55,581 nt of DNA. Source: Usnea hakonensis. Taxonomy: Eukaryota > Ascomycota > Lecanoromycetes > Lecanorales > Parmeliaceae. Position numbers and translations under genes: made by a program. The notes beneath the pieces are model-generated. The model was not told where the DNA came from, did not search any database, and saw only the letters and a list, made by a program, of their open reading frames with translations. This document shows positions 20,127 to 31,100 of this stretch, piece by piece (position 1 is the first letter of the stretch; each line of letters starts with the position of its first letter). Where the stretch lies: the NCBI GenBank assembly GCA_013423325.1, contig BLJB01000243.1, positions 1 to 55,581 on the forward strand, in the 5' to 3' direction.

Positions 20127-22289
20127 ATGAGCACCATAACGTCCAGAGGCACATCTCACAAGAGTCTGATGGAGGTGATCACTCTTTTATACATGCTAAA
20201 CGAATGTCCGGAAAGTCCAAAAGACAATCAGCAGTCACAATCACTTTCAGTACTATCAAGCATATACCAGCTCCCCTTCCAGCGTGAAAAGCAGATTGTG
20301 GAGAATTTGGCATTCTTGTCAGCCACTACAAATGACTCGGCTAGGGTTATGGCGGTCTGCCTTGAGGAAGCTCGTGATCGTGGCAGCTGTATCATCCGAT
20401 TGACTTCGAACACTGGTGACATTGATGAGGTAGTGCTTGGGTTCAAGCTTATGGCAAAAACCTTGGAACAAGCAGCGTCAAGAGGTTTACACCCAAAATT
20501 CGATTAAACATGATTATAATTAACTGATCATGTTCCAGCGAATAGCGAAGATGATGATACGAAGACTCTTTTTCGATGCATAGTTACTTTAGATTATTGC
20601 CGTATCCTCTCTCGGCTACGATCAAGGCATGCTAAGAAAACTTCTAGGAACAAGGACAAGTCTGTGCTAATTACACTGTTGGACACTGCCATACAAGACC
20701 AATCTATACAGCCCGGTCCGAATATTACAATTATGGAATTGGCGAACGTCATAAGAAAGATAAAGGCTCTCAAAGGTTTGTTCACAAAATTTGAAGACAT
20801 TCAAGAGCATTCTGCAGCATCTTCCGAGGTACAAGATGTGGCTATGGAGTTGATAACTCAGATGCATGATTTGGCTTCACAAACGAAGCTTAACTTGGCT
20901 CTTAATTCCTCGAAAAGGCTAAATCCTGAGCTCAGAACATCCCTCCTCGAAGCTGTGAGGAAGCTTGGTCGATACTATTCAATCAGCTACGAGCTTGTTT
21001 GCGTCGCTCGAAGCGAAGAGTACTCTATATTCAACAGCATTACAATAGAGACTGCTCCAACCCGACGTCCCTCTCAGCCATCGAAAGTAGATAAGAATGT
21101 TCATCCTCTTACAGCACTCCAAAACATACTTCGACCTGGAAGTGCTGTGCAATCAAGATCCCTCAAGTCCTCGTTAGAGAGATGTTTGGGGAAGCCAATC
21201 CAAGTCATACTTGACGAATTCCGTTTACTCATCGCAGATTATTATAAATCTGTCAAAGTACATGCAGAGATTCAGCTTCTCTTCTTCTACGAGCTGAATT
21301 CGGAAAGGATACGGCCAAGGACAATCTGTTCCAGCAAGAGCGCATGCTATCTTTGTGATCTTTTCTTCAGGCTCCACGGTCAATACTACGTTCCTAGGAC
21401 TCATGGCCGTCTTTACCATAGATGGACTCTACCAGACTGGCACATCTTCCTACCAGAGATGCGTCGCCGCGATTTTGATGTCCTTCTCAGAAATTTCAGA
21501 GACATTCTGAAAGTCAAGGTCAGAGTAGCCCTAGATAGGGGGCCATTACGGACCAATCACCCCAATGAGAGTACCCTGACCAGGGCTTTATCCCCTATCA
21601 CCCAGGTACTACCCTCAGTTTCCTAATTAGCAACTACTCTTCGCTTGGCACTAAACCGGGAGCAGTTACCTGATAGAATTATACCCAGCTGTCCAACCTC
21701 CTCGGTAGATCCTGGCTCTTTAGGCTTCATGAGCCGAGACCCACTTTTATCCGAACCATCTCCACGAGCCGAACTCCCAACTGGTTCAACGTCATCCATT
21801 TCACTAAGCACTTCAACCCTTCATACACCACCCCAAGAACCTACGAACCCGAGAGAATTCCTATCACGAGACGCATCTACAAACACCCACACAGCATCTC
21901 CTCTCCCAGCTTTTAGTCCTTCTACAGCATCGCCAAAACCGCATCACGAATTGAACGAAGGCGAACCCATCCGGCACCCAATCCCATACCCAAACATATC
22001 CATCAACCTCAGCACCACCCGTCTCAATCTAAATCTGTCAAGCGACACCACTGTGTCCCTCAATCCAAACATACCCTCTAATCCTAGTAGTCACTGTTCG
22101 GTACGAGTCAAATGGCTTCAAGGCACCGATACCGGAAACGTTAGCTCGCAAGCGATTAACGCGGAAGGCTTAAGCTATGACACTGAAATGGAATTCTACC
22201 ATGGCGCAACACGTACTCCGACAGAACTTCATCTGAGGCAGGGAGAAGATTTTGTATCGATTAAATATACGTTCGACAAGCCGAGATGA
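20127..22289 (+). CDS. OTT_1508-like nucleic-acid deaminase-fold protein
   Basis: Three exons: 20127-20484, 20539-21605 and 21666-22289, with introns of 54 and 60 bases (phases 1 and 0), giving 682 aa. Residues 1-350 are mostly helical with no known motif. The catalytic-type motifs follow: V-H361-A-E363-I (zinc ligand His plus the proton-shuttling Glu) and SSKSA-C389-YL-C392-DLFFRLHGQYY, then THGRLYHRW. The order HAE...CxxC, with 'SSK.aCyLC.lFf.lHg.fy...thGrlY..W', is that of fungal OTT_1508-like deaminases in the cytidine/nucleic-acid deaminase superfamily. The last exon is a Ser/Pro/Thr-rich linker plus a conserved-looking end (SVRVKWLQG, EDFVSIKYTFDKPR). All frames are intact and all motif residues present. 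The substrate is unknown; the superfamily includes RNA/DNA deaminases and effector-like toxins. It has no operon partner. Confidence 0.85.
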
Positions 22290-22381
22290 GATTGAAAATT
22301 GTTTAGTGATCTAACCGGGGCATCTTTTCCCCAGTCCGATCTTCAATTTGCAAATCAGGAGTCTTCCCGCAACAGCATACA

Positions 22382-22882
22382 CTATCGAACTGCTTCAACT
22401 GCTCTCTTCGCTAGCTTCGGCGCCAATGAGCTTGCTATTTGCTTGGCTTCCGTAGCCACATACCGCATCACTAATTCACGTAACCTGTCCAATTTTCTAC
22501 GGCATGGAGTGTTCTCACACGCGTATTTGACCAATCCAATAACATCACCGAAGCGCGCTTCACATGGACTGTACTTACATAATGTGCTATGAAGCTTATG
22601 AAGTCCCATGGCCTGGAGGTCCTTGATTCCATATTTTTCAGCAAACACGTCGAGGCGGGCGTGGCCCAGTAAGACAGGTGTGTAGTCCTCAGTTAAGCAT
22701 TGGTTCGGACGTGGCTTGCACATCTCGAAGACGTTGGATGATGCCGGAGGCGGATAATCAAGATCGTAGAAGCGCGCAGAGCTTGTGTTATATCGGGCTC
22801 TCCTCTTCTTCTTTGGTGACTTTTTGTTGGACAGGCCTAGGTCTGATTCTGGCTTAAGAAGGAATTGCAAGGCTTTCCACAA
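22382..22882 (-). pseudogene. BTB/POZ-protein C-terminal fragment
   Basis: A 166-codon frame: MWKALQFLLKPESDLGLSNK, a basic linker, then LLGHARLDVFAEKYGIKDLQ, ALHKLHSTLC-like text (GLHKLHSTLCKYSPCEARFG), DVIGLVKYACENTP and LRELVMRYVATEAKQI. The 'l..hArlYvfAekY.i..Lk.lalhKLh.tL' pattern is the region just after the BTB fold in fungal BTB proteins. The BTB fold itself is lost or degenerate, and the frame starts abruptly beside the duplicated block. The tail is otherwise in frame. Confidence 0.65.
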
Positions 22883-22970
22883 TCCACTCTAATGGGCCCA
22901 CAAGGCAGGGATTCTAAAAGGTTCTTTCGGATAGATACGCGACTGCACCTGAACACCTTCGAGTTTACCA

Positions 22971-23759
22971 ACCCACTACTACTCTCTATTCTTCACTCTC
23001 TTTGTCATCCGCTTACAAGTCTACTACCCTTCAGCCCTCCACTCTCCCTCAAATATATAAATAGCAACAGTTTCGGTCACTTGAAAATTGATAAAGGTGT
23101 ATCAAAGGAAGAGGGAACCAAAAAGGAGTACTACGTCGACCGGGATAGATGTTGGGACCGCAGCAGCGGATGAAGCAATCGGACTCTCGAGGTCAAATGG
23201 TCAGAAGTAACGGACACAATACATACATGATCCAATAACTTTGCATCAATGAGACGATAGATTTGTGGGTTGCGGCGTAAGCACTTCGGATCTTCGGGCC
23301 CGCTCATATGGTTGCCCCCTCCACTATGTGCGCTACGGTCAAGGCTTTATCGACCTGATTTGGATTGAGGACGTTGTAATATTAGCTCTGACTGCTAGGT
23401 GAAGGTTTACCGGTGTCGAAGAGTGGAAATAGGCGGCTATGTCGTTTGCGTGGAAGCCTGGGCAGAGATAGCGAAGGTCGCCGTAGGCTGATGTGGTGGA
23501 GCGCCAGTATTTGCTTGGTGGGTGATTGGCGGTGGAAGAGCGTAGAGGGATTGGACCGGTGTCATTCATCCAATGTCTTGCAGTGATCGATGCAGCTTTC
23601 AGCTAATCCGAGCACGTTGTCTCTTTATATCCGAACCGATCTGCCATGACCTTATAGCTATTGCTTTGTCAAACCCAATACGCTCCCTTCTGAACCTCCC
23701 TCCAGCAGGGCGAGATGCCTTGCAATTCCTTCCTTCTCAGATATTCGAGGATGGTCCAA
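22971..23759. repeat. Duplicated block, copy B (partner 15625-16428)
   Basis: Direct-orientation partner of copy A, separated by about 6.5 kb of unrelated sequence. Similarity begins at ACCCACTACT (22971) and ends at ATGGTCCAA (23759). Beyond that point the casein-kinase coding text continues only here, so copy B is likely nearer the ancestral arrangement. It includes the esterase-like minus-strand reading 23339-23569. Confidence 0.85.
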
Positions 23760-24064
23760 TCATACACATGATCATAATCGAAGCGCTCGCGCACGAAGAG
23801 ATCACGGAAGATTTTGCGTAGATTGGAATATTTCGGTTTCTCGTCAAAGTCAAGAGAACGGATGTAGTCGAAATAAACCGCAAATTCCTGAGGGAGATCC
23901 TCGCACAGATCCTCGGTATTGATCCTTCTCTTTTCCTCCAAGACAAGTTCTCCTTTTTGCGTCTGATCTGTAGCCGTGAGACCCTGCCATGGGAGAGAGC
24001 CCCGGAGGAAGTAGAGAAGCATGTACCCGAGGGATTCCAAATCATCGCAGCAATGTTGCCCTTG
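23669..24064 (-). pseudogene. Casein kinase 1-type protein kinase, C-terminal fragment
   Basis: The frame is open from about 24064 down to the stop at 23669: CCDDLESLGYMLLYFLRGSL, then PWQGL, EEKRRINTEDLCEDLPQEFA, FDYIRSLDFDEKPKYSNLRK, FRDLFVRERFDYDHVYDWTI. This is the C-lobe of CK1 kinases ('DDLESLGY.l.YFLRGsLPWQGL', 'fDdkPdY.yLr..FrdLf....y.yD.vfDW'). The N-lobe, catalytic loop and DFG are missing: the kinase text ends exactly where a 23-bp triple tandem repeat (24071-24139) begins. The last 30 residues (LRRKELQG...) are not typical of CK1. Confidence 0.7.
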
Positions 24065-24070
24065 ACTAGG

Positions 24071-24139
24071 CTTTAGTCTTTGCGCAGTAAGAACTTTAGT
24101 CTTTGCGCAGTAAGAACTTTAGTCTTTGCGCAGTAAGAA
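24071..24139. repeat. Tandem repeat, 3 x 23 bp
   Basis: Three identical 23-bp units starting CTTTAGTCTTTGCGCAGTAA at 24071, 24094 and 24117. They lie at the exact break of the casein-kinase fragment, so they probably arose with that rearrangement. Confidence 0.9.
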
Positions 24140-24654
24140 CCGAGGATGACGACTTAAAGACTTCACGTCCTTAGTAGAGATTGGATTCCTGACCCATGTG
24201 TGATATGGATCGGCACCGAGACCTTGAACTGCGATGACACTCGAACGCTTGTCAATGATGCTGCTTGGGCTTCATGAAAGAGTGCATACTCTACTTCGGG
24301 TCTATTTTGACTGTCCTCACCACTGACCCAAATATTGAGACCTGTGGTCTTAACTGTGTCTTTGGTACACATCCTTGTGACGGCTTGAGCTGCGTAGCCT
24401 TGCGACATTGAAAGAGGAGCTAGAGGTCCGCAGTGACGTTGAGTCAAACATAACGTGAAGCCTCACGAGACCAGGGCAGGTAGTGTGATCGTGGTTGGCC
24501 CTTAGCCTAATCTCGACAAGATGCCGTTGTAAAAGAGGTCCAAGGAATTGCGATAGTTCGAACGGACAGCTTGTTATCAGTTAATATAACAGAACAAGCG
24601 CCAAGCTTTGCCTCCCGGCACTAAGAACCTTACTTTGGGTGCCTAAGTCAGTCG
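24140..24654. other. Intergenic, nothing recognised
   Basis: No family-like frame on either strand. The minus-strand frame at 24163-24447 shows no motif. Confidence 0.3.
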
Positions 24655-25275
24655 AGTGGATAGATTGAAGCTGGGAGATAGCATACGGCCATGAGGCATA
24701 AGAGCTGGGAGTCCGCTATGGGTCATGGGAGTTGGATACGGTCACGGTCGATGAGAACTAAGAGCTGGTATGTGGGCATGAGCCATGGGAACTGGAAGCT
24801 GATATGCGACTAGTGGCTATGAGAGCTAGGAGTTAGTATCTGGTCTTGGACCATTGGTGCAGTCATTGTCAATGAGAATTGGTATACGACCATATATTAG
24901 TCCTTAGCTGCCATCATTCATGGCCGTATACCATCTTCCAGCTCCCATTGCCCATAGCTATATACCAACTCCATGGCTTACGGTTGTATAGCAACACCCA
25001 GCTCTCATGCCTCATGGCTGTATACCAAGTTCCAGCTCCATCGCCTATGACCGTATACCAGCTCCCAGCTGTCATGGCCCATGACCGTGAACTATCCTCT
25101 AGCTCTCATACCCGATGACCGTATACCCGCTCCCAGCTCTCACGCCTTCTGGCCGTATATCAGCTCCAACTCTCATGACCCATGGCCGTATGTCAATTCC
25201 CAGCCACTATGCGCACGGCTGTATACCAGTAACCATGGCGCATGGCCGTCTACCGGTACTCATGGCCAAATCGGC
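24655..25275. repeat. Degenerate minisatellite arranged as a large inverted repeat
   Basis: The right part (about 24900-25270) is an array of imperfect units of about 40-45 bases built from 'CCAGCTCCCAGCTCTCATG' and 'CATGGCCGTATAC'. The left part (about 24660-24885) holds the same words in reverse complement ('GGCCATGAGGCATAAGAGCT', 'GGGAGT', 'ATACGGTCA'). The centre is near 24890. Transcription through it would give a long imperfect hairpin. Short frames here (24879-25118 and others) are by-products of the repeat. Confidence 0.7.
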
Positions 25276-26242
25276 AGGAGAGCAATATAGAGCATCCATG
25301 AAATCAGGAGTTCTAAATAAAGACCAACGTTTGCCGCGGAAAAGCGGCCCGGCAAGACATACAAGTGTATCTATCGCTCTGGCGATACGGAGAACTCGAG
25401 GAAGTTACCAGAGCACAAGATGGAGGTTGATCTAGAGCATGGGACCACGCGATAGCAGGTGAGATCCATCAACAGCGACAGCCAGGGTACGCGAAGGCGT
25501 TGTGTGCGCTGTTGCCAAGCCACTAGTGGAGAGTAGGGCTGATTGCCATATTTCGTAACACGAGGGAGACCTCGGGTACCAAGCCCAGGCTTATAGTAAA
25601 ATTCGCAATATCAATAGCCATGTCTTCGTATTCCCACTTTTACAATCCTAAAAGTATTGCTTCGTCAAGCTTGATGGAATCTATAACGTGGACATATACC
25701 ATCTGCTCTCTTACAATGACGGTTACCGACGGACCGTCACATCTAGCTATTAATGATCACATTGCTCATTCGTGGGATTTTAATGCCAGGGTTTTAGCAT
25801 CCCGTTCAGAGGAGCTCACTCTTCTCTGTACTACTCCAGATAAACAGTCTACGTCTTTCGTATCTATGCCCCTCGGATTCCAGGGCCTCGAACATGTCTC
25901 CATAGAAAAAAGTACGCGTTGGAGGATCTGGTCAGATCCTGAGTTTGCTTCTTTAACGATTCCGAACGCATGCCCATTTCTTTTCCCATCGATCTGCTTC
26001 TCTTCTTCCCCCACGATGACCAGCCTACTCCAAGAATGCTCCTGTCAAGAAAGCAAGTATCGGCATTGTTAACTTAAGTCCTAGAAATGATGCAATAGGG
26101 GCTTCTAAATTATACATTACCCCTACTTCTCTCCCCGACACCTTCGCCACCTTTGTGCCCTTCTTTTTTTTCCCCCTGCCTCTGTTCATCTTGTGTCAAA
26201 GCACGCAAAGAAGCACGATTCCTCAGCATCCCCTATTACATA
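25276..26242. other. Intergenic; short repeat, no confident gene
   Basis: Contains the 44-bp repeat at 25459-25502. A 150-codon frame at 25620-26072 has no recognisable motif and an overlapping minus-strand frame, so it is not called. Confidence 0.3.
25459..25502 (+). repeat. 44-bp direct repeat, copy 1 (partner 47511-47554)
   Basis: Shares TCCATCAACAGCGACAGCCA and GCGAAGGCGTTG with 47511-47554, in the same orientation, with about three mismatches. The flanks are unrelated. The two copies lie just outside the inverted 300-bp repeat pair on the left (by about 1.7 kb) and just inside it on the right. Confidence 0.6.
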
Positions 26243-26502
26243 ATGTGTCCAATAGGTGACGTGCTTCTGAAACGGTGGCATAGAATGTTGGGTCTATCGC
26301 GGCAATCACCGCCATCCTGGTACCGAGATCGACTCCGGGAGGAAATACAGGAACGCCGGATCGCAAAGACACGCTGGCAGAAGTAGTGAGTCTCAGCAAA
26401 GATCAGAAGATTGAAGACGTCGCTTCATATCACCAGATTGACCCGGTGGTATTTAAAAGTGTTGGTCGCCAACCGCGACAAGTATGGCCTCTTCTCCCGT
26501 AG
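26243..26502 (+). pseudogene. Internally deleted small fungal orphan gene
   Basis: The first part reads MCPIGDVLLKRWHRMLGLSR, then QSPPSWYRDRLREEIQERRI and AKTRWQK, stop at 26384-26386. From 26386 a frame-shifted continuation reads VSLSKDQKIEDVASYHQIDP, then VVFKSVGRQPRQVWPLLP and a stop at 26500-26502. From memory these are the beginning and end of a recurrent small fungal hypothetical protein ('SWYR.RLrEEl.ERR.AkT.wQKLSE...' and '...dHklEeVAsrhQIDP..Fk.vgr.lr.vWPLLP'). The middle is missing. Function unknown; the family identity is moderately sure. Confidence 0.4.
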
Positions 26503-26908
26503 AGACGTGCTTCCGGGGATGGTCAGACTCAGCCGCAGAAACGCAATCGGGATGATACCAAAGTCACAGTCCAATGGCTTAACGCAAATCTCTCAGTTCT
26601 GTGTAATATTCGTCCAGTTATTGCTCAATGCTCTGCCGGTCCCACACCCTGAATTCTCTACCGGGGTTCACCAGAGAAGCTGGGTGCATGCATGCAGAAA
26701 AGTGGGCTGCTGCTGCAGGATTCTGCAACATGCTGAATTGGTTGATTGATATAATGACTGGTTCGGCTCCTTGAGTCACTTGCTTGCCCACAAAGGACAA
26801 GGCAGCCCAGAAATCGGTAGATGACCAGTGCGGCCGACCTTCAATCTTACCTCCATCTCACCCTACACTAGCTACAAATAATACTGAGATATCTCTTCGA
26901 TCATCGAA

Positions 26909-27110
26909 TTGAGCTTCCTACCACCCTTCCTAGAAGACCTAGGGAGTTGGTATGATGCCACCAACTACGAGAACGCATCAAGCAACATACCGAGCTCAAC
27001 GGCGGATTTTCAGCCAAAACAATTTACAACCCCGGAAACTCGGTCTGCTTCCGATCACAAAGCAGTAGTTGTCGGCTTAAACGGAGTTCCAGGCTCTGGC
27101 CTTGGGGTTA
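26909..27110 (+). pseudogene. N-terminal scrap of a P-loop protein
   Basis: A Ser/Thr-rich leader is followed by HKAVVVGLNGVPGSG, which breaks off one residue before the Lys of a Walker A motif (expected GxPGSGKT). The text after that (LGVMIICSSD) is unrelated. Many fungal P-loop proteins start 'RavVVGLyGvPGSGKTfLL', so this is likely a breakpoint inside such a gene. The inverted 300-bp repeat begins about 130 bases downstream. Confidence 0.35.
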
Positions 27111-27242
27111 TGATCATCTGCTCAAGCGACATTGGCTGGCGAAGGGGTGTAGTGGCCGTGATCGCTACTGGGCCACGTGTAACATTTGCGTATCAGCGAA
27201 TACCGCGTGCCTCAATGTCGGTGGACCGGTTTAGACGGTGGT

Positions 27243-27556
27243 CGGGGGCGCTAGAGCAGGGGACACGGGTAATACCCCACCAAAAACCCCTCTGCTTGAT
27301 ACTAAACTGGCTACCTGCAGAAAAATCGCAATTTCACCGGTCCTATCAGTAGATCAGTAAGATCAACCTGAGGAAGCGTGCCAGCCAGTCATTCAAGGTT
27401 TGCTACTGCACCAAAATTTATATGCTGAGCGACTAATCCTGTGTGTGGTTGTTACCCAAACCATTTTCTATGGAGTAAATGTGACAAGTGGCATCCAGAA
27501 ATGTGTTGCGATAACCTTTTAAGCCGGAATGGTAGAAAAATAATAGAAGTGTAGCT
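27243..27556 (+). repeat. ~300-bp repeat, left copy (inverted partner 47583-47878)
   Basis: The reverse complement of this segment aligns with 47583-47878 along its whole length. Conserved blocks include CTACCATTCCGGCT, CACAGGATTAGTCGCTCA, AATGACTGGCTGGCACGCTT followed by CCTCAGGTTGAT, and AGTATCAAGCAGAGGGGTTT. Indels are present. There is no coding capacity. It could be a non-autonomous element or a solo end of a transposon. Confidence 0.75.
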
Positions 27557-28171
27557 GTCCACAAGCCTCAAATTATAATTCTATATTCGTCTGTAAATCA
27601 TAGATACTTGACCCATTGACGGAAGAGGACCTCCAGGTCACGTTTTAAATCGCCGAACCTCGACCGCAACCGTGATAGACGGGAACTCCAACCGCTAGGA
27701 ACTAAGGGATGACGGGCATCGAGTTAGGAGAGAAAGTGGGCAGGTCTTTGAGATTGCTTGCGACCCACCAGCCATTCTGGGAACATTGATCGTACACAGC
27801 CCAAATCTGAAACAGTTCCGGAAGATCAGAGGTGTTTCCCACTTTAGGCTTCCCGATAAGGGAAGAAGAAAAGACAGTCCAAGGATAAATAATTCCTCCC
27901 CAAGGCTTCCCCCTATGCTGCGCTATATGATGGGTCTTTAAAGGAGAGCCTATCATATCGACCATTCGCGCATTATCTCGGAATCAGGTTCCCCTGCGCG
28001 GTGTCGGGTCATGCTTGCCTTACCTTGAGTGGTGATGCCCAACACCTAGACCTTGAATCTCTTTCACCTTCAGGTGTGGAGAAGATCATTAATTCCATCA
28101 TCTTCATGCTATAAGGCTCACATCGATCCTTCCTGTCTTACAATAAAATTTCCCTCGGAAATTACATCAAA
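27557..28171. other. Upstream region of the giant gene
   Basis: No gene seen. The 150 bases before 28172 contain pyrimidine-rich tracts (TTCCTGTCTTACA), and the start context is ACATCAAAATGC. It probably carries the promoter of the giant gene. Confidence 0.35.
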
Positions 28172-31100
28172 ATGCGTAAAGATTTGAATTACATTGTAGA
28201 CCACGTCTTCCTCCCTTCAAAACTACCACAGAAGGATGACAGCAACGCCACGAAGGGCGCTTCGTTGGCAGGAGAGGTACTTACAGCATTGAGGTTGCTC
28301 CAAGCTCACATTCCGACGCAGGAGCGCTCAGAATGGATCCCCTGCATCAGGATGGTCGGCAACATGCTCCAGACACGCGACGATTTTGGAGGGTTAGTGG
28401 CCAAAAAAGTGGAAATAACGCTGAGGGGAATGGTTGATGGAGGTACGAACATACCAGCCCTGGGGACAAAACAGACATTTAACGTTCTTTGCGTTGATTC
28501 AGATATCCTCGCGCTACATATCCGCAGCCAGAACGCGGGACTCATCGTCCGGAGATCTTCCGACCAATATTCGTTTGAATCGTTCGAAGTCTCTCCCACC
28601 ACTGAGGCCGTCATCGGGACCAGGGGTAGACTGCGACGGTGCTTCCCAGGCCCAGCCGTGGCAATTGGCCAAGATCGAATCGCGGATACCAGCTTTCTCA
28701 AGCCGGTGGTGGAGTTGCTTGTTCAACTCGACGCTGAGACGCCGGAGGAAGTCCTGCCAACTGCAACAAAGGCACACTCGACGGTCATTGAGACCAGAGA
28801 CACAGTGCACCCAAGGTTCGTCACGGAGATGCTCACCGGCATGCTGCGGGCTATGGGTCAGCGGCACGATGTTCCTCGCATCTACAAACACACACGCGAC
28901 GACGTCCTGTGGAAGGATGCACTCAAACCGTGGCGACGTTGCCCTTTGTGGCTCCTCCTTCGCGTTGCATTGCAGACGAGTCTCATGCGTCACGAATTTG
29001 AAGAGCCGCACGTGCGGTACAAGTCATTCATGCTGTTCTTCATGGCTCACCTCTTGGAAGGCGCCCTGGAAGCTTCTTTGCCGAGTGATACGCTCTTTAT
29101 GATGACAGCCAAGGTCAGTCGCCGTGCGCTGAAATTTGGGGCGGTGGATGGAACGGCCTGGTTGCAGCATGTGGCAACGACCATGGGGGCTGTCCAGCAA
29201 GAATTGAGTCGCAGATGGGCCTCGGTGGAGAAGCATCCGGATCCCTTCGCAACGCAACGAAACTGGGCCCCATTGCAGCTGTCGTTCCTCTCGGATACCA
29301 AACTAACACTCTCAAGGCTGCTGCCCTACCTGGCAAAAGTGATGGGGCGGCTGGCGTCACCTTCCGCCTACGATGCTTCTATGTCGGATTGTGATCAGCG
29401 CATCTCGCAGTGGAGTGTAAGCTTGCCTGATCCGGGTCTGTTATTGATGGGGAACGGAGGCCAGGTCCGTTTGTATCTGACAGATCTGGAACTCTGGGTG
29501 GAGAACTCTCTCAACGACTGGCTGCGCACAAACATGGAACGTCAAGACGCCGTTACCGCTCTCGCAGCGTTTATTGAAACCTATACATCGGCAGCTTCTC
29601 TCGCTTACCAAGATATGCCGGAAGACATCTCTCTGATGCTCCTCACCTCGATGGATTTGTGGGTTGCGCTTGACAAATTGGCGCTGCACCACTGCACTTT
29701 GCTCTACGATTATAGTCCGGAGTTCCCGCAGTCGCTGTTCGAGCCGTTGCTGTTGCCTAAGAAACCTCAGATGGAACGACTCCTCCGCGTTGAGCAGCAT
29801 CTCGCCACCAGACGAGCAGCAGCTGTACCGGGATTTCCGTCCATGTTTCGGTCCGTCGACACGACGAAAAGCTTTGCCGTGCGGTACGTTCAGCAGTCCC
29901 CACGTCACGAGGAACTACAACGGAAGATTGTGGCGGAAGCGAAGAATGACCGGGCTCGAAAAAAATCCGAGCTCACAAAGAAACGTCAACGATATCACGA
30001 GCTGATCAACCAGTCGGACGGGATGAGTTGCCAATACGTTTCTCAGTGGCGAAAACGTCAAAAAATCTCCGAACACAGCGGCTCCTGTCAGAAATGCCAG
30101 ATGAAGTCACAGGCCAAAGGACTCACCATTGACGTTCACGAGTGGCCCCTTCCGGAGAGAGACTTGGAGGCGACGGCGGCGGTGTTTGAGCTCGATGTGC
30201 CGACTGTTGTATCCAAATGGCGGGATATCACATATCGCATGCTCGTCGACTTGTTGTCCGCTCCAAGCCCGCGTCGAGGCAAAGACAAGCAGCAAGGAGT
30301 ATACAGCCTCCGCGAGTACGCCGGGTTGCAAAAATTCGTCAGATCACAGACAGGACGACTCCAGCTCGCATCGACCACAAAACCCTTTGTCGTCTCGCAC
30401 TATCGGCATCAGAAAATATCTCAGGCCAATGAGAGCAACGTATGCGTCAACAACGGCTTATGCTATGCTGTATACGATTCGAAGAAAATGAGATGGACGG
30501 AAGAGCTCCTCGATTGCTGCAATGTGCGCGAACAGTGCACACCCAGGCTTCCAGCTGGGCCGTACACGGGACTGCAGTACACCCTGAATAACACGATCCA
30601 CACGTCTAACGAGGTGATTGCGAGCCAAGCCGAGTGTCCTGAAACGCTGACGATGCACGAGTTCTACGCCTTTGGAACGTTGCGGTCAGGTCATCGACTG
30701 CAATGGCGGAACATCGCTCGCGAACTGACCGCTCATATCCTCAATTTTAATTGCTACGAGATATATGCTTTGATCGTGCAGGCCGCTTGGCAGGTCGGCC
30801 CCTCTAGTAAACGACAGGTCTGTCGAGAATCTCATGCCGACCTTGAAGAGATCGAGTTTGGGAGGTCACTGATATCGGCCTTGGATGACGCGCTCGGGAC
30901 GATCGAAGGCAACTGGCAGGGTGCCTCAGCAGCCCGTACGTTTGTCGCTCTTGCAACTCGACTGCTCTCTCTCTCCCCATGGGAGGTGGTACGTGAGGAT
31001 TGCTTCCGTTTCCTGCGAAGAGCATGAGCAATCTCGTTGCGCTGGACCCGCGAAGTGGGGCAACAGTTGCGGAAAGGACATAAAGAGGAGGAGCTGAGAA

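Noticed and set aside
24879..25290. Pro/His-rich small proteins
   Set aside because: They are translations of the minisatellite units in several frames.
25620..26072. 150-codon plus-strand open frame
   Set aside because: Random-looking composition and a competing minus-strand frame.
31025..31027. TGA at codon 952 removed by an extra intron
   Set aside because: A GTACGT donor lies nearby, but splicing it out would delete the well-conserved FLRRA-x-AISLRWTREVG text. A true nonsense codon fits better.
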